Part shown: positions 58,776 to 64,000 of the stretch, piece by piece
Layout of the letters: every line of letters begins with the position of its first letter
Position numbering within the stretch: the first letter of the stretch is position 1
From: Comamonadaceae bacterium UBA4962
GTDB lineage: Bacteria > Pseudomonadota > Gammaproteobacteria > Burkholderiales > Burkholderiaceae_C
DNA: 64,000 nucleotides
Direction: 5' to 3'
NCBI GenBank assembly: GCA_002397315.1
Contig: DHAE01000008.1
Location: forward strand, 149,941 to 213,940
Program-made: the position numbers and the translations under genes
Notes under the pieces: generated by a model
Seen by the model: the letters and a program-made list of their open reading frames with translations, nothing else
What the model was told of the DNA's origin: nothing
Database searches by the model: none

Positions 58776-59825
58776 ATGCCTTCCACCTCGCCCCTGCTCG
58801 CCATCCAACCCCTGGGCCCGCTCTGGCCCACGCTGGACCCGTTCCTTTTCTGCGCCCACCACGACGATGCCTATCCGCGCGGCAACGCCCGGCTGGGACC
58901 GGACGCTCCGCTCGCCGGCCGGCAGATCGGCCAGGATTTCTCGCGCAAGGACGGCTGGAGCATGTACCACGGCGACGTGGTGCCGGGCTTCCCGCCGCAT
59001 CCGCACCGCGGCTTCGAGACCGTGACCATCGTGCGCACCGGCCTGATCGACCATGCCGATTCGCTGGGCGCGGCCGCGCGTTTCGGGCAGGGCGACGTGC
59101 AGTGGCTCACCGCCGGCAAGGGCGTGGTGCATTCGGAGATGTTCCCGCTGCTGGACCCGACGCAACCGAATCCGCTGGAGCTGTTCCAGATCTGGCTCAA
59201 CCTGCCCGCGGCGGACAAGATGGCGCCGCCGCACTTCACCATGTTCTGGGCCGGCGACGTGCCCCGCGTGGTGCATGCTGACGAAGCCGGACGCCGCACC
59301 GAAGTGACGGTGATCGCCGGCCGCGTGCCCGGCGAGGCGGCCGAGCCGCTCGCTCCGCCGCCGCATTCCTGGGCCGCTCGCCCCGAGTCCGACGTCGCGA
59401 TCTGGACGCTGCGGCTCGCGCCGGGCGCGCGCTACCGCCTGCCGGCCGCCACCGGCGAGGGCACGCGGCGCATGCTCTACCACTTCGCCGGCGAGGGCGT
59501 GCGCGTGGCGGGCGAGGCCGTGGGCCATGCGGCGATCGAGCTGCGTGCGGGCGAGGCGGTGGAGATCGTCAACGGCAGCGACGCGCAGGCGGCCGAATTC
59601 CTGCTGCTGCAGGGCCGTCCGCTGGGCGAGCCCGTGGTGCAGTACGGCCCGTTCGTGATGAACACCGAGGCGGAGATCCATGCCGCGCTGGCCGACTACC
59701 GGCGCACGGAGTTCGGCGGCTGGCCGTGGGGCGATGGGGCTCCGGTGCACGGTCCCGAGCCGCGCCGCTTCGCGCGCCGTCCAGGCACCGCGGCCGACGA
59801 GGTGCCTGCGCCACTGCCCGCGTGA
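58776..59825 (+). CDS. Pirin-family bicupin protein
   Basis: The product is 349 residues with the pirin metal motif FPPHPHRGFETV, HSEMFP in the first cupin, and a second cupin C-terminal (about 210-320). Pirins bind Fe and may act as quercetinase-like enzymes or redox sensors. CAGGAGA precedes the ATG. Stand-alone gene. Confidence 0.9.
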   Translation: MPSTSPLLAIQPLGPLWPTLDPFLFCAHHDDAYPRGNARLGPDAPLAGRQIGQDFSRKDGWSMYHGDVVPGFPPHPHRGFETVTIVRTGLIDHADSLGAAARFGQGDVQWLTAGKGVVHSEMFPLLDPTQPNPLELFQIWLNLPAADKMAPPHFTMFWAGDVPRVVHADEAGRRTEVTVIAGRVPGEAAEPLAPPPHSWAARPESDVAIWTLRLAPGARYRLPAATGEGTRRMLYHFAGEGVRVAGEAVGHAAIELRAGEAVEIVNGSDAQAAEFLLLQGRPLGEPVVQYGPFVMNTEAEIHAALADYRRTEFGGWPWGDGAPVHGPEPRRFARRPGTAADEVPAPLPA

Positions 59826-59975
59826 CGGCCGCCGCGGAAAGTCCCGCGGCCCCTGCCACGGCCGTGCCCGCCGGGCGCGGGGATGCCTGACAATGGGCCC
59901 ATGGCGCGGCCCCTGCGGTGCGCGCCTTCGTTTTTCCGTTCCACCGCACCGTATCGCATTGCTTTTTTTGCCGCC

Positions 59976-60446
59976 ATGAACATCACCAAGGACTCCGCCG
60001 TCACCCTGAACTACAAGATCACCAGCCCCCAGGGCAAGCCCCTGGATTCGGGTGACGTGGCGTATCTGCACGGCGGCTACGACAACCTCTTCCCCAAGGT
60101 CGAGGCCGCGCTGGAAGGGCAGGCCCCGGGCTTTTCCACCACCGTCGAGCTGGACGTGGCCGATGCCTTCGGCGAGCGCGACGAGAGCCTGGTGCGCACC
60201 ATCCCGAAGAGCGAATTCCCGCCCGGCGTGAAGGTGGGCGGCCAGCTGCGCGGCGTCGGCGACGACGGCCAGCCACAGCTCTTCAACGTCGTGAAGATCA
60301 AGGGCCCCGAGGTGCACCTGGACGGCAACCACCCGCTCGCGGGCCAGGCGCTGCGCTTCTCGTGCAAGGTGACGGAAGTGCGCCCGGCCACCGCCGACGA
60401 GATCGCCCACCGCCACGTGCACGGCGGGCACGGCCACCACCACTGA
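59976..60446 (+). CDS. slyD: FKBP-type peptidyl-prolyl isomerase SlyD
   Basis: The product is 156 residues. An FKBP domain with the inserted IF flap (about 70-125) and a His-rich tail HRHVHGGHGHHH is the SlyD layout. It isomerises X-Pro bonds, acts as a chaperone, and its His tail binds Ni/Co. The start at 59976 gives the conserved MNITKDSAVTLNYKI. Confidence 0.88.
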   Translation: MNITKDSAVTLNYKITSPQGKPLDSGDVAYLHGGYDNLFPKVEAALEGQAPGFSTTVELDVADAFGERDESLVRTIPKSEFPPGVKVGGQLRGVGDDGQPQLFNVVKIKGPEVHLDGNHPLAGQALRFSCKVTEVRPATADEIAHRHVHGGHGHHH

Positions 60447-60493
60447 AACCTGGAGCGCGGGCAGCGACGCCAGAAGGGTCCTGCCAGCCGCTC

Positions 60494-61477
60494 TCAGTAC
60501 TCCACGTCCACCACCACGTTGTCTTGGTACACACCGGGCGGCGGAGGGCTCTGGTCGGCGTAGATGCGCGCCGTGTAGGGCAGCACGATCGGCGTGAGCC
60601 CGTCGGTGAGGGCCGAACCCGCCACGCGGGTGCCGGCCGCCGTGCCCCAGACGCTGCCGTCGCCGCGGAACAGGTCGTAGGCGAGGCGGTTCGCGCCGCT
60701 CGCCATCTGCCGCCGGCCGCCTGCGGGGTAGGTGCCTGGCCCCAGCCCCACGGTGACGGACAGCCCGCGCGTGCACACCACCGACACGTTGCCCGTTACC
60801 GCCGCGAACGCCGCCGGCAGGGGCGCGGCGCCGAACTGCACGTTCGGCGCGGAGAAGGTGCAGTCGTTCGTCACCACGAGCTGCACGGTGAGCACCCGGT
60901 TCAGGTTGCCGTTGCGCGGTGTGCCCACGCAGAGGCCACCCACGCCGAGCAGGCCTTCGCAGATGTTGGCGTAGGCCCAGTTCACCGTGATCGTGTCCGT
61001 GTAGGTACCCGCAGGAACGTTCGCGCCGACGGAGGTCGTGATGCGCAGCGGCACCGAGGCCGTGTTGTTGCTGAGCAGCGCGACCAGGTTCGCCCCGCTG
61101 GCGTTGATCACCAGCAGCCCCTGCGTGTAGCCCGCGCCGCCCAGGTCGGTGATCTGGTACGGAATGGGCGGCTTGCTGCCGTCCTTGAGCGTGAGGCCCG
61201 TGGTGGGGCTCACGAACTTGGCCTGCACCGTGGGCGTGCCGAGCGTGGAGAGCACGATGCCGCCGCAGCCGAGCGTGAACTGCGCGGTGGTGGAGATGGC
61301 CGGGCCCGAGAGCACACGCTGCGAAGGCACCGTGCCCAGGTTGCCGCCGGTTTCGTTGTTCACGCAGTCGGCCGCTGCCGGCCGGCACAGGGCGGCGAGC
61401 AGTGCGGTGGCGGAGAGCAGGGCGCGGCACCGCAGCCGGCCGCGGCCCGTGCGCGGAGTGCGCTGCATGGGGTTCAC
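60494..61477 (-). CDS. Spore coat U (SCPU) domain pilus tip protein
   Basis: The product is 327 residues with a signal peptide (ending CRPAAA) and two tandem SCPU beta domains (about 35-185 and 195-327), each with conserved Cys pairs. The final strand VYQDNVVVDVEY fits the donor/acceptor end of these subunits. It corresponds to the CsuE-like tip adhesin of Csu-type archaic pili. The GTG start at 61477 overlaps the usher stop with GAGGA 8-12 bp upstream; ATG 61468 is the alternative. Confidence 0.83.
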   Translation of the reverse strand: MNPMQRTPRTGRGRLRCRALLSATALLAALCRPAAADCVNNETGGNLGTVPSQRVLSGPAISTTAQFTLGCGGIVLSTLGTPTVQAKFVSPTTGLTLKDGSKPPIPYQITDLGGAGYTQGLLVINASGANLVALLSNNTASVPLRITTSVGANVPAGTYTDTITVNWAYANICEGLLGVGGLCVGTPRNGNLNRVLTVQLVVTNDCTFSAPNVQFGAAPLPAAFAAVTGNVSVVCTRGLSVTVGLGPGTYPAGGRRQMASGANRLAYDLFRGDGSVWGTAAGTRVAGSALTDGLTPIVLPYTARIYADQSPPPPGVYQDNVVVDVEY

Positions 61478-63942
61478 AGCGCGGTCCTCGCGGCCGGGCC
61501 TGCTGCGGGGCCGGCGGCGGGTGCCGCGTTCGACGGGCCTTCGCCCGCGCGGCACACCACGCGCAGGTCGCGCTGCGCCGCATGCTCGGCCGCGTCGAAG
61601 GCGGCGCGGCATTCGCGTCCGTCGGGCATGCGGGCGGTGAGCGTGTTGCGCGGGTGCAGGGTGGTCAGATAGACCACGCCGTCCCATCCCACCACGGTGG
61701 GCACCTGGCCCTGCTCGTGCACCACCGCGCTGCCCGGCGGCAGGGCCGTGCCGGCCTCGTCCACCAGCGTGAGGGTGGCCGTGCGCATGCGCAGCACCGG
61801 CATGCGCACCAGCGTGCCCGTGCCCCGCGCCACGGCCGCGCGGCGCTCGAGCGTGGGCGTGTGCACGTCGGCGGGCAGCGAGAGCGGATCGATCGCGTAG
61901 CGGGCCGGATAGTAGGCCGGCACGTTGGGCACCAGCAGGTAGCCCTGCGCATCGGTGCTGCCCACCGGCTGGTGGTTGAAGGTGATCGGCACACCCGGCG
62001 TGCCGTCGGTGGACACGAGCGCGAAGCCGTCGGTGACGCGGTTCGCGGCGAAGACGTAGCCGTCCATCGCGCCCAGCGATCCCGAGGCGCCGGCCCAGTG
62101 CGTGGTGTCGGCGGACGCGCCGAAGATGCCGCCCTGCACCAGGCCATGGCGACCCTGGTACTGCGCGCTCGCGAGGCGGTAGTTGACGCCAGAGCCCCCA
62201 CCGCTGCCGGTGCCGCTGCCGCGCGCCTGGGCGATGCGCCAGCCGAAGCCGCCGTCGCTCGGCAGGCTGCGCTGCAGCCCCAGTTCGCCCTGCGTGCCGG
62301 CGCCCGTGTGCGCGGCGGCGGCCTGCGCCGTGAGCAGGGCATCGAGCAGGTAGGTCAACTGGGCTCGGACCTGGGTCTCGCCGGTCTCCACCGTGCGGCC
62401 CGCCGTGAGCGAGAAGAACGCATCGCGGCCCACGGGCATGCTGTAGCTCGCGTAGGCGACGCGGCTGCGCTCCGCATGGCCTCCGCGCAGGTCGATCCAG
62501 CCCGCACCGATCGATGCGCTGCCCAACACCCAGCTCGCGTTGATCTGCCGCGTGGAGCGCGCGGGCCGCAGCGAGCCGCCGCCGTAGTCGCCCGCGTCGC
62601 CGAAGCCGGAGGTGCGCCGCGTCTCCTGCACCGAGATGCCGCCGCGGGGCGTCTGGTACTGGTAGCCGGCGCTCCACTGCCATCCGCCGCGGCGGTCGGC
62701 CGACACCGCATCGCCCGGTGTGGCGCGGCCGCGCGTGAGCGAGGCGTTGAAGATGCCCCGCGTGCCCCACCGCGCGAGCCCGCCCGCGCCCAGCACGGCC
62801 AGCCCGCGGCCGGCCTGGGCCTGGGCTTCCACCGTCACCGCATCGCTCAGGCCCCGCCGCAGCACGCCGGCCGCGACGGGGCGGCCATAGGCGAAGCTGC
62901 GCAGGCCGTAGCCGCGGCGCACGGCCCCGAGCGACAGGGAATAGTCGGACCACCCGGGCCGCAGCAGCTGGCTGCTCACGTAGAACGGCACGGTGGTCAC
63001 CACCTGCCGGCCGAGCGCGTCGGTGGTGACCACCGAGGCCGTGCCCGCGCCGTTCACGGCCGGCAGTTCGCCCAGCGTGAACGGGCCGGGCTGCACGTTG
63101 TGCCGGCCCGCGCGGAAGCCGTTCACGAACACGTCCACGGCCGAGGGCACGGCGGCCTGGCCCGCGAACTCGGGCATCGGGTAGGTGACGAAGTCGGGCC
63201 GCGCGGCGAAATTGCGTGCCCACTGCACGCCGCCCAGCCGCACGGGCGTGGTCCAGGGCAGCGCGCCGGTGATGAAGTCGCCCGCCGTCCACGATGTGGC
63301 GCTGCCGGCGTCGGTGTCCGTCCAGGCGGTGTCGTAGCGCAGGTAGCCGTTGCCGGCGCCGCCGTCCGCGCGCCGCAGCACGCCCGTGTGCGACACCACG
63401 CCGTACGCGCCGAAGAGGCGCTGCTCCGACCAGACGGAGGCGGCCGTGAGGCCGCGCGTGCGCGTGGCGTAGAAGTCGTAGTTCATCAGGAAGCCGGTGC
63501 CGCGCGAGAGCGCCACGTCGTCCGCTGGCTCCGTGGTCAGCGTCTGCAGCGGCAGCCAGTCCGGCGGCACGTCGATGCGCAGGCGCTGCGCGAGGCTGTC
63601 GTAGGCGACCGAGACACCCGGCAGCGCGTCCACGGCCACGGCGGTGCCGTCGGGCTGGTCGGTGCGCACCTGCAGCCGCCGCAGCATGGCCGCGTCGATC
63701 TCGTAGTGCGGCCCGCGCTGGCGCACCGCGACGAGTTCGCCGCTGGCCCGGCCGTTCACCTCCACCTCCAGGTAGAGCAGCACGGAGGCGCCCGCGGCGT
63801 CCGCTTCCGCCGGTGGCCGGGGCGGCGGAGGCAGGTCGCCCGCGGACAACCCGGCGGGCAGGCAGGCCAGCAGCGCCATCCACCGGCCGGCGCGCAGGCG
63901 GGCACGGGCTGCGGCGCGGCGTGCGGGATCATGGCGCGGCAC
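61474..63942 (-). CDS. Fimbrial outer-membrane usher (Csu/archaic type)
   Basis: The product is 822 residues. An N-terminal signal region (about 1-35) is followed by the usher N-terminal chaperone-binding domain (LYLEVEVNGRASGELVAVRQ), the 24-strand barrel with plug (about 150-650) and C-terminal Ig-like domains. It exports and assembles pilus subunits in the outer membrane. The GTG start at 63942 overlaps the end of the upstream gene by 14 bp, as in csuC-csuD pairs. Confidence 0.87.
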   Translation of the reverse strand: MPRHDPARRAAARARLRAGRWMALLACLPAGLSAGDLPPPPRPPAEADAAGASVLLYLEVEVNGRASGELVAVRQRGPHYEIDAAMLRRLQVRTDQPDGTAVAVDALPGVSVAYDSLAQRLRIDVPPDWLPLQTLTTEPADDVALSRGTGFLMNYDFYATRTRGLTAASVWSEQRLFGAYGVVSHTGVLRRADGGAGNGYLRYDTAWTDTDAGSATSWTAGDFITGALPWTTPVRLGGVQWARNFAARPDFVTYPMPEFAGQAAVPSAVDVFVNGFRAGRHNVQPGPFTLGELPAVNGAGTASVVTTDALGRQVVTTVPFYVSSQLLRPGWSDYSLSLGAVRRGYGLRSFAYGRPVAAGVLRRGLSDAVTVEAQAQAGRGLAVLGAGGLARWGTRGIFNASLTRGRATPGDAVSADRRGGWQWSAGYQYQTPRGGISVQETRRTSGFGDAGDYGGGSLRPARSTRQINASWVLGSASIGAGWIDLRGGHAERSRVAYASYSMPVGRDAFFSLTAGRTVETGETQVRAQLTYLLDALLTAQAAAAHTGAGTQGELGLQRSLPSDGGFGWRIAQARGSGTGSGGGSGVNYRLASAQYQGRHGLVQGGIFGASADTTHWAGASGSLGAMDGYVFAANRVTDGFALVSTDGTPGVPITFNHQPVGSTDAQGYLLVPNVPAYYPARYAIDPLSLPADVHTPTLERRAAVARGTGTLVRMPVLRMRTATLTLVDEAGTALPPGSAVVHEQGQVPTVVGWDGVVYLTTLHPRNTLTARMPDGRECRAAFDAAEHAAQRDLRVVCRAGEGPSNAAPAAGPAAGPAARTAL

Positions 63943-64000
63943 GGGGCAGCGGCGCTTCGCGCCCGTTCACGGTGGCCTGCAGCACCGCCTGCGGCGGCGG
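63929..64000 (-). CDS. Upstream pilus-operon gene, C-terminal end only (probably the chaperone)
   Basis: A frame open through the right edge ends at the TGA 63931-63929 with the C-terminal residues LQATVNGREAPLPRAAP. Its place just before the usher is where Csu-type operons carry the periplasmic chaperone. Too little is visible to be sure of the family. Confidence 0.45.
   Translation of the reverse strand, partial: PPPQAVLQATVNGREAPLPRAAP

Noticed and set aside
56544..61583. A 1679-codon open frame on the minus strand
   Set aside because: It is antisense to well-supported genes (ChaC-like, pirin, SlyD), has low-complexity His/Arg/Gly composition, and results from GC-rich codon bias.
1..64000. 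tRNA, rRNA genes or riboswitches
   Set aside because: No tRNA cloverleaf, rRNA stretch or known riboswitch core was noticed by eye; a dedicated covariance-model search was not possible.

Overview
The window is about 64 kb of very GC-rich DNA. It reads as the chromosome of a betaproteobacterium, most likely a Comamonadaceae member and probably a plant-associated Acidovorax/Paracidovorax. The reasons are a Bug-type tripartite-transporter receptor, DUF4148 secreted proteins, GC content and codon use, and two HrpX-type PIP boxes (TTCGB-N15-TTCGB) in front of effector-like genes. The genus is an inference; no rRNA or tRNA gene is present to settle it.

Host region, left (1-17,165): a 5'-truncated sensor histidine kinase; two tandem DUF4148 secreted proteins sharing a palindromic upstream motif; a membrane-anchored [2Fe-2S]/class III nucleotide cyclase divergent from a Crp/Fnr regulator; a LysR regulator divergent from a Bug receptor and an N-formylglutamate deformylase; a SPOR protein; birA translationally coupled to a SET-domain methyltransferase; topoisomerase III with a C-terminal SWIB domain; a small lipoprotein; a Fic protein; and RDD, VOC and alpha/beta-hydrolase genes.

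Central element (about 17.3-47.3 kb): a Mu-like element of the BcepMu type. A leftward early operon (Ner-like HTH, IclR-like HTH, coiled-coil protein, DDE transposase, AAA ATPase, small membrane protein, Mor activator) faces a rightward repressor. The late genes run rightward: holin, transglycosylase, nested Rz/Rz1, a zinc-finger protein and a DUF2730-like protein, then straight into a complete P2/Mu-type contractile tail (gp37, gp38, sheath, tube, E/E', tape measure, U, X, D, V, W, J, I, a large DUF4815-like protein) and a six-kilobase array of fibre modules. No terminase, portal, scaffold, protease or capsid gene is present. Gene content is therefore that of an R-type tailocin (regulation, lysis, tail, fibres) that still carries a complete-looking transposition module. 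Four copies of one promoter-like sequence (23881, 26300, 29257, 34860) precede the four late transcription units, which suggests joint control, plausibly by the Mor protein.

Host region, right (47,278-64,000): a SAM methyltransferase, a DUF6216-like membrane protein, a TetR/VOC divergent pair with palindromic operators, a DUF1439 protein plus a decayed copy of its 5' end, a frameshifted zinc-ribbon gene, two candidate type III effectors each behind a PIP box (one of unknown fold, one resembling the ChaC/RipAY gamma-glutamylcyclotransferases), an SDR enzyme, an MscS channel, a GyrI-like protein, a pirin, SlyD, and the distal part of a chaperone-usher (spore coat U type) pilus operon that runs off the right edge.
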